64,000 nucleotides of DNA from Heyndrickxia sporothermodurans (GTDB lineage: Bacteria > Bacillota > Bacilli > Bacillales > Bacillaceae_C), in assembly GCA_018333075.1 (NCBI GenBank), contig BORH01000003.1:372001-436000 (forward strand). Reading direction: 5' to 3'. Positions within the stretch are counted from its first letter, which is position 1, and each line of letters begins with the position of its first letter. The notes below the pieces were generated by a model. That model was not told the origin of the DNA. It saw only the letters and a program-made list of their open reading frames with translations, and made no database searches. A program made the position numbers and the translations under genes. Positions 24,952 through 34,422 of the stretch are shown in pieces.

Positions 24952-25839
24952 ATGGGAAAGGACATGAAGAAATTGAAGCAGAGAAACAAAAATAGCGTAG
25001 TGAGAGAATACATTCTAGTTATTGTTGGGGCTACACTAGTCGGTTTAGCCTATAATATGTTTTTATTGCCATCAAAGCTTGCAGCAGGTGGGATTTCAGG
25101 GGTAAGTACCATCTTAAATGAGCTGTACGATTTTCCTCCTGCATTTGTTCAATTTTTAATTAATATTCCGTTATTTATTATTGGTTGGATCACAATGGGA
25201 AAAGATTTTAGTGGGAAAACACTTGTAGGTACATTTTGGGTGCCATTTATTATTTGGTTAAGCTCAGATATTCCATATACTGTAACCAATCCTTTCCTTG
25301 GCTCGTTATACGGTGGAATTGTTTTAGGAATAGGCTTAGGTATTGTGTATAAAGGAAATGGTTCGACAGGTGGTACGGCAGCGATTGCGCAAATTGTGAA
25401 AAAGTTCACCGGTTTATCAAGCGGCTATTGTCAATTAGTGGTAGATGGAGTAGTTGTAGCCGGCTCCCTAATTGTTTTTAGCTTAGAGCTAACTCTTTTC
25501 GCATTAATGAGTATATATGTTACGAGCAAGGTGATTGATATTGTCCAACTTCGAACATCTGCAACCAAATTGATTTTAATTATTACTGAGGAAGAAGAAA
25601 AAGTTCAATCGATGATTCGAGATGGCATTGATCGAGGCTTAACGAAAATTCGCTCAGTTGGTGGTTATTCGAATCAAAACAAAACAATGATTCTTTGTGT
25701 TACAGAACAATCAGAGGCCGTTTACTTAAAGAAAAAGCTACAGGAAGAAATCCCTACGGCATTTGTCGTCTTTATTAATGCGTCCGAAATACTTGGAAGA
25801 GGATTTTCTTTGGATAAGTATTATGGACAAAGGCTTTAG
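24952..25839 (+). CDS. YitT-family membrane protein (DUF161/DUF2179)
   Basis: A 295-residue polytopic membrane protein. Five hydrophobic segments lie between about residues 20 and 195, with the family's conserved phrases NMFLLPSKLAAGGISGVSTI, FLINIPLF and GSTGGTAAIAQI. A C-terminal soluble DUF2179 domain (about 200-290) ends in FINASEILGRGF, the invariant ending motif. Function of the family is not established. The start could be ATG 24952 or ATG 24964, and neither has a good ribosome binding site. It is monocistronic with its own terminator. Confidence 0.88.
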   Translation: MGKDMKKLKQRNKNSVVREYILVIVGATLVGLAYNMFLLPSKLAAGGISGVSTILNELYDFPPAFVQFLINIPLFIIGWITMGKDFSGKTLVGTFWVPFIIWLSSDIPYTVTNPFLGSLYGGIVLGIGLGIVYKGNGSTGGTAAIAQIVKKFTGLSSGYCQLVVDGVVVAGSLIVFSLELTLFALMSIYVTSKVIDIVQLRTSATKLILIITEEEEKVQSMIRDGIDRGLTKIRSVGGYSNQNKTMILCVTEQSEAVYLKKKLQEEIPTAFVVFINASEILGRGFSLDKYYGQRL

Positions 25840-25875
25840 TCATCAAATCGAACTAAATATTTTAAGTTGTTAGTG

Positions 25876-25904
25876 AGCTTGTCCTTTTTTAGGGCAAGCT
25901 TTTG
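25876..25904 (+). terminator. Terminator after the yitT-like gene
   Basis: AGCTTGTCC pairs with GGGCAAGCT (one G-U pair) around a T-rich loop, followed by TTTTG. Confidence 0.8.
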
Positions 25905-25993
25905 TTACTAGAAAAATGAAAGAATCGATTATACTAAGCTGTACATAAAGATTATTTGCTAATTGAGCTTATTGAAGGGAAGTTCTATATGTA

Positions 25994-26464
25994 ATGTATC
26001 AATATACTATTTGCTTTATAAAAAGAGGACAGGAAATTTTAATGCTTAACCGTGAAAAGGCACAATGGATGGGATGCTGGAACGGGGTTGGTGGAAAAAT
26101 TGAAGTAGGGGAAACACCTTTACAAAGCATAATTCGTGAAGTAAGAGAAGAGACAGGAATTGAACTTGCTCATGCTGAATTTAAAGGAACAGTAACCTGG
26201 TCTGTAGATGATTCATATGTTGGGGGAATGTACGCTTTCATAGCAGAACTTCCAGAAACATTCGATTTTTTTACACCTGTGAAAACAGTAGAGGGTATTC
26301 TCGATTGGAAACACATGGACTGGATTCTTCATCCAGAAAACGTGGGAATGGCAAATCTGAAATATTTTCTACGGCATTTATTTGACGATCCAAATACATA
26401 TGATCATTGTTTTATTTATAGAAATGGGAGGGTTTGTGATTTTATATCTAAACCGAGAAAATGA
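25994..26464 (+). CDS. Nudix hydrolase (8-oxo-dGTP diphosphatase type)
   Basis: A 156-residue MutT-like enzyme. The Nudix box GGKIEVGETPLQSIIREVREETGI begins near residue 33, with all consensus residues present (G-x5-E-x7-REVxEExGI, residues 33-55). The preceding MGCWNGVGGK and the moderate length fit the 8-oxo-dGTP diphosphatase branch, which cleans oxidised nucleotides from the pool. The exact nucleotide is not determinable here. Its stop overlaps the start of a 55-codon ORF (ATGA), implying translational coupling. Confidence 0.88.
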   Translation: MYQYTICFIKRGQEILMLNREKAQWMGCWNGVGGKIEVGETPLQSIIREVREETGIELAHAEFKGTVTWSVDDSYVGGMYAFIAELPETFDFFTPVKTVEGILDWKHMDWILHPENVGMANLKYFLRHLFDDPNTYDHCFIYRNGRVCDFISKPRK

Positions 26465-26628
26465 AGGAATTTGATCGTTTTTTCTCATTATTCAAAAATT
26501 CTCATGAGAAAGTGACAGAGGAATCCTTTAAAAATAAAAGGAATCATATTGTGAAAAATCTCATATTTTACTGGATGATATTATCTAGTGAAGTAGTACT
26601 TGAGAAAGAAATGAACCTAGTTAAATAG
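26461..26628 (+). CDS. 55-residue ORF translationally coupled to the Nudix gene
   Basis: ATG 26461 overlaps the Nudix stop as ATGA. The frame runs 55 codons to TAG 26628, and a strong terminator follows 17 bases later, so it is the last frame of the transcript. The peptide is charged with one mildly hydrophobic helix (HIVKNLIFYWMILSSEVV) and no cysteine. I do not recognise a family. It might be a short partner of the hydrolase or the shortened remnant of a longer gene. There is no separate strong ribosome binding site, consistent with coupling. Confidence 0.45.
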   Translation: MKEFDRFFSLFKNSHEKVTEESFKNKRNHIVKNLIFYWMILSSEVVLEKEMNLVK

Positions 26629-26644
26629 TATTTTCATCCATTTG

Positions 26645-26684
26645 AAAGTAAAGTGAACAATTAATTATTCACTTTACTTTTTTC
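26645..26684 (+). terminator. Terminator after the Nudix transcription unit
   Basis: AAAGTAAAGTGAA at 26645-26657 pairs with TTCACTTTACTTT at 26668-26680, followed by TTTC. It is a long perfect stem. Confidence 0.88.
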
Positions 26685-26731
26685 TTATTCTATTACTATT
26701 TACTTAAATTATAGGAACTATGACCAACTTA

Positions 26732-26759
26732 TTGACAAAACACATGCTAATGCTATCAT
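26732..26759 (+). promoter_or_regulatory. Possible sigma-A promoter for lipM-lipA
   Basis: TTGACA at 26732-26737 and TATCAT at 26754-26759 with a 16-base spacer. It is about 190 bases upstream of lipM, leaving a long AT-rich leader in which no structured regulatory element was recognised. Confidence 0.4.
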
Positions 26760-26947
26760 AAAATTGATTGAAAAGCATGATATATTATTGTTAAATAATA
26801 TTTATAGAATGTCTATCTGAATAATATCTATTTGTAGAAAAATTTTAGGACATTGTAGTAAACGGAATAGTTTTGTACATGACAATTAACAATCGATTCA
26901 TGAAATGAAAATCAAGGTGATTAACTAGGTTTAGGCGGTGTTACAGC

Positions 26948-27766
26948 ATGAGTGAAACATGGTTATTTATTGATTCGGGGATTCATACTCCTAGTTATAA
27001 TATGGCATTGGATGAAGTTCTTCTTGATTGGCATAGTCGTGACCGGATTCCTCCTGTTCTCAGGTTTTATGGCTGGAACCCTGCAGGCTTGTCATTAGGG
27101 AGATTTCAAAAAACAAATGGAAGAATTGATATCGAGGCAGCAAAACAGAAGGGATTTGAAATTGTTCGCAGACCTACTGGCGGACTGGCTGTTTTGCATG
27201 ATAATGAACTTACATATAGTGTCATTGTAAGTGAAAGTCATCCGAACATGCCTTCTTCCATCGTAGATGCCTATCGAGTATTATCTCAAGGTATTCTTGA
27301 AGGCTATAGAAATTTAGGAATTAAAGCTGAGTTAGCGATTCCTGAGAAGCCGGTTGGAAAATCGGGAACGGCGGTTTGTTTCGAAGAATCTTCCTGGTAT
27401 GAGTTGGAGATTGAAGGTAAAAAAGCGGCAGGAAGTGCTCAAACTCGTCAAAAGGGCGTTATTTTGCAGCACGGTTCAATCCCAATGGAAATAGATACTG
27501 AAACATTATATGACCTCTTTATTTTTCCAAATGAAAAGGTGAAAAATAGGGCAATGAAAGGCTTTGAGCAAAAAGCCGTTTCAATTAATAAGATTCTTGG
27601 AAGAAAAACCACGTATGAAGAATTAAATACAGCCTTCAAAGAAGGATTTAAAAAGGGCTTGAATATTGAATTATCAGCATATGAGCCAAATGAGCAAATG
27701 CTAAAAGAAGTGGAAGAATTGATCCAAACTAAATATGTAAACGCAGAATATACTTTTCAAAGGTAG
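26948..27766 (+). CDS. lipM: Octanoyl-[acyl-carrier protein]:protein N-octanoyltransferase LipM
   Basis: Moves octanoate from ACP to the GcvH lipoyl domain, the first step of lipoate synthesis in Bacillus. A 272-residue BPL/LplA-fold protein with [16 protein letters not shown] near 38, the substrate loop [19 protein letters not shown] near 76, catalytic Cys in [13 protein letters not shown] near 141 and Lys in [16 protein letters not shown] near 163. The single Cys plus the WYEL block match LipM rather than LipL. lipA follows after 13 bases, pairing the two successive lipoate enzymes; in B. subtilis they lie apart. Confidence 0.9.
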   Translation: MSETWLFIDSGIHTPSYNMALDEVLLDWHSRDRIPPVLRFYGWNPAGLSLGRFQKTNGRIDIEAAKQKGFEIVRRPTGGLAVLHDNELTYSVIVSESHPNMPSSIVDAYRVLSQGILEGYRNLGIKAELAIPEKPVGKSGTAVCFEESSWYELEIEGKKAAGSAQTRQKGVILQHGSIPMEIDTETLYDLFIFPNEKVKNRAMKGFEQKAVSINKILGRKTTYEELNTAFKEGFKKGLNIELSAYEPNEQMLKEVEELIQTKYVNAEYTFQR

Positions 27767-27779
27767 GAGTGTACATATA

Positions 27780-28730
27780 GTGGCTAAAAATGAAGAATAT
27801 TTAAGAAAACCAGAATGGTTAAAAATTAAGTTGAACACGAATAAAAGCTATACTGGCTTGAAAAAAATGATGCGGGAAGAGCGGCTTCATACTGTTTGCG
27901 AAGAAGCAAAATGTCCGAATATTCATGAATGCTGGGCTGTACGTAAAACGGCAACTTTTATGATTTTAGGAGATACTTGTACACGTGGATGCCGTTTTTG
28001 TGCGGTAAAAACAGGTCTTCCGACAGAGCTTGACTGGGAAGAGCCAGAAAGGGTAGCACGATCAGTTGAAGTCATGGGCTTGCGTCATTGTGTTGTAACA
28101 GCAGTTGCTCGTGATGATTTAGCTGATGGGGGTGCGGCTATTTTTGCAGAGACTGTTCGGGCAATTCGCCGTCGTGTTCCTTCCTGTACAGTAGAGGTTC
28201 TACCATCTGACATGAAAGGTGATTATGAAAGCTTACATACATTAATGGATGCTGGACCAGATATTTTCAATCATAATATTGAGACAGTAAGACGTTTAAC
28301 AAAACGTGTTCGTTCGAAAGCTACTTATGATCGCTCATTAGAATTATTAAAAAGAGTAAAAGAAATCAGTCCGAATACACCGACTAAATCAAGTCTTATG
28401 GTTGGATTAGGGGAAACTAAGGAAGAAATTCTTGAAGCAATGGATGATTTACTCGCACATAATGTAGATATTATGACGATTGGCCAATACTTACAACCTA
28501 CGAAAAAGCATTTAAGAGTTGAACGTTATGTGCACCCAGATGAATTTGCAGAATTAAAAGAGATCGCTCTTCAAAAGGGATTTAAACATTGTGAAGCAGG
28601 TCCAATGGTCCGATCAAGTTATCATGCCGATGAACAAGTTAACCAAGCAGCTCGTAAAAGACAGCTAGAAGGCGAAAGCGAAGATCCAGATACGCTAATT
28701 AATCAATACAAAACACAATTTACAAGTTAA
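27780..28730 (+). CDS. lipA: Lipoyl synthase LipA (radical SAM)
   Basis: A 316-residue radical-SAM enzyme inserting two sulfurs into protein-bound octanoate. Both iron-sulfur clusters are visible: the auxiliary cluster [12 protein letters not shown] near residue 40 (C-x4-C-x5-C) and the SAM cluster CTRGCRFC near 66 (C-x3-C-x2-C). The C-terminal RSSYHADEQ with the auxiliary-cluster Ser ligand is present. The start is GTG 27780, with GGTAGGAGTG upstream. It works directly after LipM. Confidence 0.96.
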   Translation: MAKNEEYLRKPEWLKIKLNTNKSYTGLKKMMREERLHTVCEEAKCPNIHECWAVRKTATFMILGDTCTRGCRFCAVKTGLPTELDWEEPERVARSVEVMGLRHCVVTAVARDDLADGGAAIFAETVRAIRRRVPSCTVEVLPSDMKGDYESLHTLMDAGPDIFNHNIETVRRLTKRVRSKATYDRSLELLKRVKEISPNTPTKSSLMVGLGETKEEILEAMDDLLAHNVDIMTIGQYLQPTKKHLRVERYVHPDEFAELKEIALQKGFKHCEAGPMVRSSYHADEQVNQAARKRQLEGESEDPDTLINQYKTQFTS

Positions 28731-28762
28731 TTGTTAAAAAATAATAAAATTTAAAAAAGTTA

Positions 28763-28792
28763 TTGACAGTTTTGAAAATGAAGTTATATAAT
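28763..28792 (+). promoter_or_regulatory. Sigma-A promoter of the T-box/aroA unit
   Basis: TTGACA at 28763-28768 and TATAAT at 28787-28792, spacer 18. The first T-box leader begins about 20 bases downstream. Confidence 0.7.
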
Positions 28793-28814
28793 ACAAAACA
28801 TACTTAATATATTT

Positions 28815-29053
28815 AAAGCGTTGAAGGGAACAAAGTATTGTTTATCTCACTGTTATAGAGAGCTGATGGCGGGTGGAAATCAGCACAAAGATAAATAAGA
28901 ATTTCACTCCTGGAGCATCTTTTTCATATATTCCTATGAAAAAGGCGGTCGGCGATCGTTAACAAAGAAGAGATGTAGATGATTATTTTATCTGCAATTA
29001 GGGTGGTACCACGATATATTCGTCCCTACTGATTTAATCAGTAGGGACTTTTT
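28815..29053 (+). ncRNA. T-box riboswitch 1 of a tandem pair (probable tRNA-Phe)
   Basis: Stem I features are present: AGTA of the specifier loop near 28833, AGAGAGCTGATGG, GGTGGAAATCAGC and GGAGCA. After the E-loop GAA (28899-28901) the specifier appears to be TTC at 28903-28905 (Phe). The T-box sequence TAGGGTGGTACCACG is at 28999-29013, and the terminator GTCCCTACT...AGTAGGGAC with five T at 29022-29053. Uncharged tRNA should stabilise the antiterminator. Confidence 0.93.
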
Positions 29054-29079
29054 GCATTTTCATATAAAAATATATGCGA

Positions 29080-29319
29080 GGAAAAGATCTATAGTAGTGT
29101 TTATTTCCCTGTAATAGAGAGCTGATGGATGGTGGAAATCAGTACATAAATAAACATGAATTTCAGTCTTGGAGCATTTTTCTTTATAAAAGTTGTTTTA
29201 TAAAGAAAACGGTCTTGTTGATCGTTAACAAAGAAGAGTGGTAGATGTATTTTATCTACAACTAGGGTGGTACCGCGATAATATTCGTCCCTACTGATTT
29301 AATCAGTAGGGACTTTTTA
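29080..29319 (+). ncRNA. T-box riboswitch 2 of a tandem pair (probable tRNA-Phe)
   Basis: A second complete T-box starts about 30 bases after the first terminator. It has AGTA near 29092, AGAGAGCTGATGG, GGTGGAAATCAG, GAA at 29158-29160 followed by specifier TTC at 29162-29164, GGAGCA, and the T-box CTAGGGTGGTACCGCG ending near 29277. Its terminator (29287-29318) is nearly identical to the first. The likeness suggests local duplication. Both must be antiterminated for aroA expression. Confidence 0.93.
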
Positions 29320-29364
29320 TATTATTAAGCATTTATAAAAAATCATTAATAGGAGGAGTTTTAA

Positions 29365-30441
29365 ATGGGAAATAATGAATTAATGAAATTAAGGGAAAAA
29401 GTCGACGAAATTAATTTGCAGTTAATGGATTTATTAAATGAGAGAGCGAAAGTAGTTCAAGATATTGGTATGCTAAAGAAGCTACAGGGCACAAAACGAT
29501 TCGATCCTGTTCGTGAGCGAGAAGTACTTGATATGATTGCAGAGAAAAATGAGGGACCATTTGAAACATCAACTTTACAGCATCTTTTTAAAGGGATATT
29601 TAAAGCAAGCTTAGAGCTGCAAGAGGATGATAATCGGAAGGCATTATTGGTTTCAAGGAAAAAGAAGCAAGAAAATACAATTGTTGATATTAAGGGTGAA
29701 TTAATAGGAAGTGGAGCACAAACCTTTATTATGGGGCCGTGCGCTGTTGAAAGCTATGAACAAGTAAGACTAGTGGCACAGGCAATGAAGGAGCAAGGGT
29801 TGAAGCTAATGCGTGGTGGCGCATTTAAACCACGAACTTCTCCATACGACTTCCAAGGCTTAGGTGTAGAGGGATTGCAAATTTTACGTGAAGTGGCGGA
29901 AGAATTTGATTTAGCTATTATTAGTGAAATATTAAATCCTAATGATGTAGAAATGGCGCTTGATTATGTTGATGTTATTCAAATTGGTGCACGCAATATG
30001 CAGAATTTTGATCTATTAAGAGCAGTTGGGAAAGTGGAGAAACCAGTTTTATTAAAACGCGGGTTAGCAGCGACAATAGATGAATTTGTTCATGCTGCTG
30101 AATACATTATTTCACAAGGGAATGACCAAATTATTTTATGTGAGCGTGGAATCCGTACTTATGAGAGAGCAACGCGAAATACTCTTGATATTTCTGCAGT
30201 ACCGATTTTAAAGAAAGAAACCCATTTGCCTGTAGTAGTAGATGTCACACATTCAACGGGACGGAAGGATTTACTTCTTCCAACAGCAAAGGCTGCACTA
30301 GCAATAGGTGCTGATGCGGTCATGGCAGAAGTTCATCCAGATCCGGCTGTTGCACTATCAGATTCAGCACAGCAAATGGATATCCCTCATTTTCATGAAT
30401 TTATGGAAGCATTGAAGGGTTTTAAAAATAAGTTATCTTAA
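29365..30441 (+). CDS. aroA: Bifunctional chorismate mutase / DAHP synthase AroA
   Basis: Entry enzyme of the shikimate pathway: phosphoenolpyruvate plus erythrose-4-phosphate to DAHP. It is 358 residues. An N-terminal AroQ-type chorismate mutase domain (about residues 1-85, with [20 protein letters not shown] and [11 protein letters not shown]) acts as an allosteric sensor in Bacillus enzymes. The type I-beta DAHP synthase barrel follows, with [10 protein letters not shown] near 120, [17 protein letters not shown]-type loop, [10 protein letters not shown] and [19 protein letters not shown] precedes ATG. Transcription is controlled by the two T-boxes upstream. Confidence 0.96.
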   Translation: MGNNELMKLREKVDEINLQLMDLLNERAKVVQDIGMLKKLQGTKRFDPVREREVLDMIAEKNEGPFETSTLQHLFKGIFKASLELQEDDNRKALLVSRKKKQENTIVDIKGELIGSGAQTFIMGPCAVESYEQVRLVAQAMKEQGLKLMRGGAFKPRTSPYDFQGLGVEGLQILREVAEEFDLAIISEILNPNDVEMALDYVDVIQIGARNMQNFDLLRAVGKVEKPVLLKRGLAATIDEFVHAAEYIISQGNDQIILCERGIRTYERATRNTLDISAVPILKKETHLPVVVDVTHSTGRKDLLLPTAKAALAIGADAVMAEVHPDPAVALSDSAQQMDIPHFHEFMEALKGFKNKLS

Positions 30442-30519
30442 GTTATGAAAACGGGTCTTCCTCTCAGAGAGGGATAAACCAGAATATTAATTGTACAACA
30501 TTGAGAGGAGAACGTAAAA

Positions 30520-31860
30520 ATGAGTCAACGTGAGCAGTGGTCTTCTAAGCTTGGTTTTATATTAGCAGCAGCAGGTTCCGCTATTGGTTTAGGGGCAATC
30601 TGGAAATTTCCTTATATTGCGGGTCAAAATGGGGGAGGAGCCTTCTTCCTCATTTTCATCCTCTTTACTTTACTATTAGGGCTACCATTATTATTAGCAG
30701 AATTCGTCATTGGCAGATCAACACAAGCAAATGCGATCAATTCATACAAAAAAATAGCCCCGGGATCAAAATGGCATTGGATAGGTGTTCTTGGAATGGT
30801 TTCTTGCTTTATCCTTCTTTCTTTTTACAGTGTAATTGGTGGATGGATTGTAGCGTATTTATTTAAAGTTGTCACCGGAGGACTGAATCACCTTACATCT
30901 AATCAGTATGCCGAAATTTTTGGTAGTACCATTTCGGATCCAATCATTAGCATTATCGTACAGTTTTTATTTATTCTTATAACGATTATTGTTGTTGCAA
31001 GAGGAGTTCAAAATGGGATTGAACTTGCAAGCAAATTTATGATGCCTGCCTTATTTATATTATTTATTATTCTTGTTATTCGTGCAGTTACTTTAGATGG
31101 AGCGATGGAAGGAATTACATTTTTATTACAGCCTGATTTTTCAAAAGTAACTTCGAAAACCGTTTTAGAGGCAATGGGGCAATCCTTCTTTACACTAAGT
31201 GTAGGCGTATCGGTTATGGTGACATACAGCTCGTATTTACCAAAAAATCAAAGCCTGCCACGTTCAGCATTTTCGATCGTTGGGATGAATCTTGCTATCG
31301 TCCTTCTTGCTGGACTAGCCATCTTCCCGGCAGTTTTTGCTTTCGGATTAAAGCCAGATGCTGGTCCGGTTTTACTGTTTAACGTACTTCCAACTGTTTT
31401 TAGTCATTTACCTTTTGGCATGTTCTTTTTTGGTGCATTTCTAATTTTATTTTTATTTGCTGCACTTACATCAGCTTTTTCAATGCTAGAAATTATCGTA
31501 TCTGTTATTTCTAAAAATACAGCTCAGCGTAAGAAATGGTCATGGATCATCGGATTAGCTATTTTCGTTTTTGGGGTACCTTCTGCACTTTCCTTTGGTA
31601 TTTTAGGAGATGTAAAACTATTTGATAAAACTATTTTTGATCTAATGGATTTTATGGTTAGCAATGTGTTAATGCCATTGGGGTCATTGCTTATAGCTAT
31701 TTTTGTTCCTTTAAAAATGAAAAAATCTTCATTATATGAGGAAATCATCAAGGGAAGTAAATTATTCAAAGGATTATTCAATGTGTGGTATTTTCTACTT
31801 CGCTTTGTTGCTCCGCTATTAATTATAGCTGTTATGTTAGATGTGCTGGGAGTTTGGTGA
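30520..31860 (+). CDS. Sodium-dependent transporter, NSS/SNF family
   Basis: A 446-residue polytopic transporter with about 11 helices. The NSS signature is near the N-terminus ([25 protein letters not shown] region, unwound helix 1 and sodium site), followed by [10 protein letters not shown]. Bacterial NSS members carry amino acids with Na+; several of the 11-helix type (TnaT, MhsT) take up aromatic or hydrophobic residues. It starts 78 bases after aroA with no strong terminator between, so it may be read through from the Phe T-boxes. Aromatic amino acid import is therefore a reasonable inference. Confidence 0.88.
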   Translation: MSQREQWSSKLGFILAAAGSAIGLGAIWKFPYIAGQNGGGAFFLIFILFTLLLGLPLLLAEFVIGRSTQANAINSYKKIAPGSKWHWIGVLGMVSCFILLSFYSVIGGWIVAYLFKVVTGGLNHLTSNQYAEIFGSTISDPIISIIVQFLFILITIIVVARGVQNGIELASKFMMPALFILFIILVIRAVTLDGAMEGITFLLQPDFSKVTSKTVLEAMGQSFFTLSVGVSVMVTYSSYLPKNQSLPRSAFSIVGMNLAIVLLAGLAIFPAVFAFGLKPDAGPVLLFNVLPTVFSHLPFGMFFFGAFLILFLFAALTSAFSMLEIIVSVISKNTAQRKKWSWIIGLAIFVFGVPSALSFGILGDVKLFDKTIFDLMDFMVSNVLMPLGSLLIAIFVPLKMKKSSLYEEIIKGSKLFKGLFNVWYFLLRFVAPLLIIAVMLDVLGVW

Positions 31861-31892
31861 TTTAAATGATTATTGCCATGTTAACAAGAATG

Positions 31893-31923
31893 AAAAGCCT
31901 GAAGCTTTAGCTCCAGGCTTTTT
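31893..31923. terminator. Bidirectional terminator
   Basis: AAAAGCCTG pairs with CAGGCTTTT, with a short AGCTTTAGCT-containing loop. It lies between convergent transporter and lipoprotein genes. Confidence 0.88.
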
Positions 31924-31924
31924 A

Positions 31925-32848
31925 TCAATTATTCATGAAGTCAAATACCTTTTTCGTATATTTATTGACTCCGTACCAACCCCATGTAGCTGTATGGCCA
32001 ACATTTGTTTTAGGATCATCAATCACATTTTCAAACACGTGGATAATATAATTATCGTCTTCATCATGATCATATCTTGCGATAACATTTTTGTTTGATT
32101 CAATTTTTAAAAATTGACGTACTAATTGCTCCGCTTCGCTATGAGTCAGCACTTTGCTTTCTTCTTTTTGTGTATTATTGTCTTTGTTATTTTCATTATT
32201 TTCATTATTTTCATTACCCTTAGGTTGTTGCTGGTTTTCTTTTGGTGTTTCATTTTCCTGATTTTTATCGGTTTCATTGGTTTTCTCATTAGATGGTTTG
32301 TTATGATACGCTAGCTTATCATCAATCGTCTGATTCATTAAATCTGTTAATTGATTTTTTAAGTCTATTAAATTTTTGTTATTCGATACATCAATTTTTC
32401 TAGCTTCACTAAAGGTTTTATAGGCATCATCAAATTTATTCTGTTTTAAAAGCTCTTTCCCTTTTTCAATACTTTCCTCTAGCTTTTGTTGTGCAGCTAG
32501 CAAGTCATTAGCTTCTTTTAAAAGCTTATCGGCTTCTTTTTTTGCGTAACTAAGTAGCTTGGCATCACTTTTGTATTCTTTTACTTCTTTAGCTTTACTA
32601 ATACTTGATTCCAATTCACCTGTATAGATAGCTCTTTTGCTTTCAAAAAGTAAATTTGAAAGTGTAATTAAATCATTTACCTCATCTGTATCTTTTTCCT
32701 TTTGAGCTTTTTCAAAAAGCTTAGCTGATTTTTCGTAGTCTCCTTCTTTAAAAGCAGCTTCTCCTTTGGTCATATTCTCGGTGTATGCTTTTGGTGTACA
32801 TCCACATAACAAAAGAATGCAGCAGATAGCAAAAATTATTTTTTTCAT
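31925..32848 (-). CDS. Lipoprotein with TPR-like helical repeats and Asn/Glu-rich linker
   Basis: About 307 residues starting at ATG 32848 behind GGAGGAG; an earlier ATG in frame lacks signals. The signal peptide KKIIFAICCILLLCGC ends in a lipobox, with Cys near residue 17, so the protein is anchored to the outer face of the membrane. Residues 25-185 hold TPR-like helices (MTKGEAAFKEGDYEKSAKLF and LKQNKFDDAYKTFSEARKID). A low-complexity linker with repeated NEN units spans about 185-230. A compact C-terminal domain of about 75 residues (HSEAEQLVRQFLKIES...WGWYGVNKYT) resembles the C-terminal domains of other Bacillus lipoproteins. Function is unknown. Confidence 0.75.
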   Translation of the reverse strand: MKKIIFAICCILLLCGCTPKAYTENMTKGEAAFKEGDYEKSAKLFEKAQKEKDTDEVNDLITLSNLLFESKRAIYTGELESSISKAKEVKEYKSDAKLLSYAKKEADKLLKEANDLLAAQQKLEESIEKGKELLKQNKFDDAYKTFSEARKIDVSNNKNLIDLKNQLTDLMNQTIDDKLAYHNKPSNEKTNETDKNQENETPKENQQQPKGNENNENNENNKDNNTQKEESKVLTHSEAEQLVRQFLKIESNKNVIARYDHDEDDNYIIHVFENVIDDPKTNVGHTATWGWYGVNKYTKKVFDFMNN

Positions 32849-33009
32849 AGTGTCTCCTCCATGATGAATATAATATGTATAAGTAGAATTTAACATTTTA
32901 TATCATCTCGGTCACTAGAGTTGAGTCATTTATATTTGTACATTTTTTGAAAGAGGAGGAAAGGAATAGGTTTTTTGAATTTTATTCCAATTGTTTCATT
33001 TCGGAACGA

Positions 33010-34419
33010 TTATAAAACAATTTGAATAGTTGTTCCTTCTCCAATACGACTTTCTATAGAAATTTCACCATCATGAGCTTGAACAATATCATTAGCAATT
33101 GCCATTCCTAGCCCAGAGCCTTTATGTGATTCACCGGTATTTGTACCACGGTAGTATCGATCAAAAATACGATCAAGTTCTTCTTTCTTAATGCCTTTAC
33201 CATTGTCATTTATCGTAATATATACACTTTCTTTTTTCTCGATGGATACAGTAATTTGAACATCTTCATTATTATGGACAATCGCATTGTAGATTAGATT
33301 ATTGATTGCTCGGCGAATGAGTAATTCATCAACGTCCATATCAATTTTTTCTTCATTGAACTGGAAGTCAATGTTTCGCGATGAGTACTTTGCATCATTT
33401 AAAATATCAATTACGATGCCTCTTAATAAGGCAACTAGGTTTGTTTTCTTTCTATTTAAGGAAAGCTCTTTGTTTTTTAGTCTTGTTGATAAATTTAAGT
33501 CTTCGATCACTTCCTTCAAGTATTGTGATTTTTGTTCTATGATTTCAGCATATTCCCGCATTTCTTCTATTGTAAAGTCGTAATCAGTGTCTTTCATCAT
33601 CTCTGCATAGCCTTTAATCGAGGCAAGAGGAGTCTTTATATCATGTGAAATGTTTGCAATCCATTCTTCTTTCATTTTATCTAATTTCTTTCGCTCAATT
33701 TCATTTGATTTTAATTGATAGGATAAATGGTTCACATTATAAAAAACATCTTTGTATACTCCAACAGGACGATAATTAATATCGTATTCCTTACTTGCTA
33801 ATCGTTTAATCCCTTCAATTATTTTATGAATAGGTTTGGTTAATCTTTTGCTAAAAATATATCCGATAAAAAGAGCAATTAAACTATCCATAATAATTAA
33901 AGTAACTCCGCCAACTCTTATAAAATGTCTGACATCACGTGTGTCATAGGATAATACGACTCTTTGCAAATGTCGATTCTTAATCCCGATAAAATAGCTG
34001 TAATTTTTTTGCTTAACGTTTTTTTCGCCAATAAATACAGTCGTGTCTGCATCGATTTCTTTATACTTATACATTTGAATAATATCTAATGGGGAGTATT
34101 TTTCCTTTAAATTTGCAGGCGCCCGGTAGCTTAAAACTACTTTACCGTTTGAATCTAACACTTGAACCCATGCATTATTATTAATCAGTTCCTTTTTACC
34201 TTTTTCATTCAATGTAATATGATTATTTGATATGATGATTTGATTTTGAAATTGTCTTGTAAATGTTTCGACAGATGATTCATTGCTTGAAAAAGATGAG
34301 TGATTTTTATAGGATTGAAAAATGAAAAAGCCCAAAAGGGTAAATAGATTAAAAATAATAACCAAAATAACAACTAAAACAACTGAAAATAGAAATCGTC
34401 CTGTTAATTTCCATTTCAT
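33010..34419 (-). CDS. Membrane sensor histidine kinase with extracytoplasmic domain
   Basis: A 469-residue kinase. Helix 1 is at about residues 10-35 and helix 2 at about 168-192, enclosing an extracellular domain of about 130 residues. A HAMP-like linker follows, then HisKA with NISHDIKTPLASIKGYAEM near 258, then HATPase with NLIYNAIVHN, DNGKGI and GSGLGMAIAND. It pairs with the regulator three bases upstream and belongs to the Bce/Yxd-type ABC module. Kinases of classic BceS systems are about 330 residues with almost no extracellular loop, so this one differs in having a full sensor domain. Confidence 0.88.
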   Translation of the reverse strand: MKWKLTGRFLFSVVLVVILVIIFNLFTLLGFFIFQSYKNHSSFSSNESSVETFTRQFQNQIIISNNHITLNEKGKKELINNNAWVQVLDSNGKVVLSYRAPANLKEKYSPLDIIQMYKYKEIDADTTVFIGEKNVKQKNYSYFIGIKNRHLQRVVLSYDTRDVRHFIRVGGVTLIIMDSLIALFIGYIFSKRLTKPIHKIIEGIKRLASKEYDINYRPVGVYKDVFYNVNHLSYQLKSNEIERKKLDKMKEEWIANISHDIKTPLASIKGYAEMMKDTDYDFTIEEMREYAEIIEQKSQYLKEVIEDLNLSTRLKNKELSLNRKKTNLVALLRGIVIDILNDAKYSSRNIDFQFNEEKIDMDVDELLIRRAINNLIYNAIVHNNEDVQITVSIEKKESVYITINDNGKGIKKEELDRIFDRYYRGTNTGESHKGSGLGMAIANDIVQAHDGEISIESRIGEGTTIQIVL

Positions 34420-34422
34420 GAA

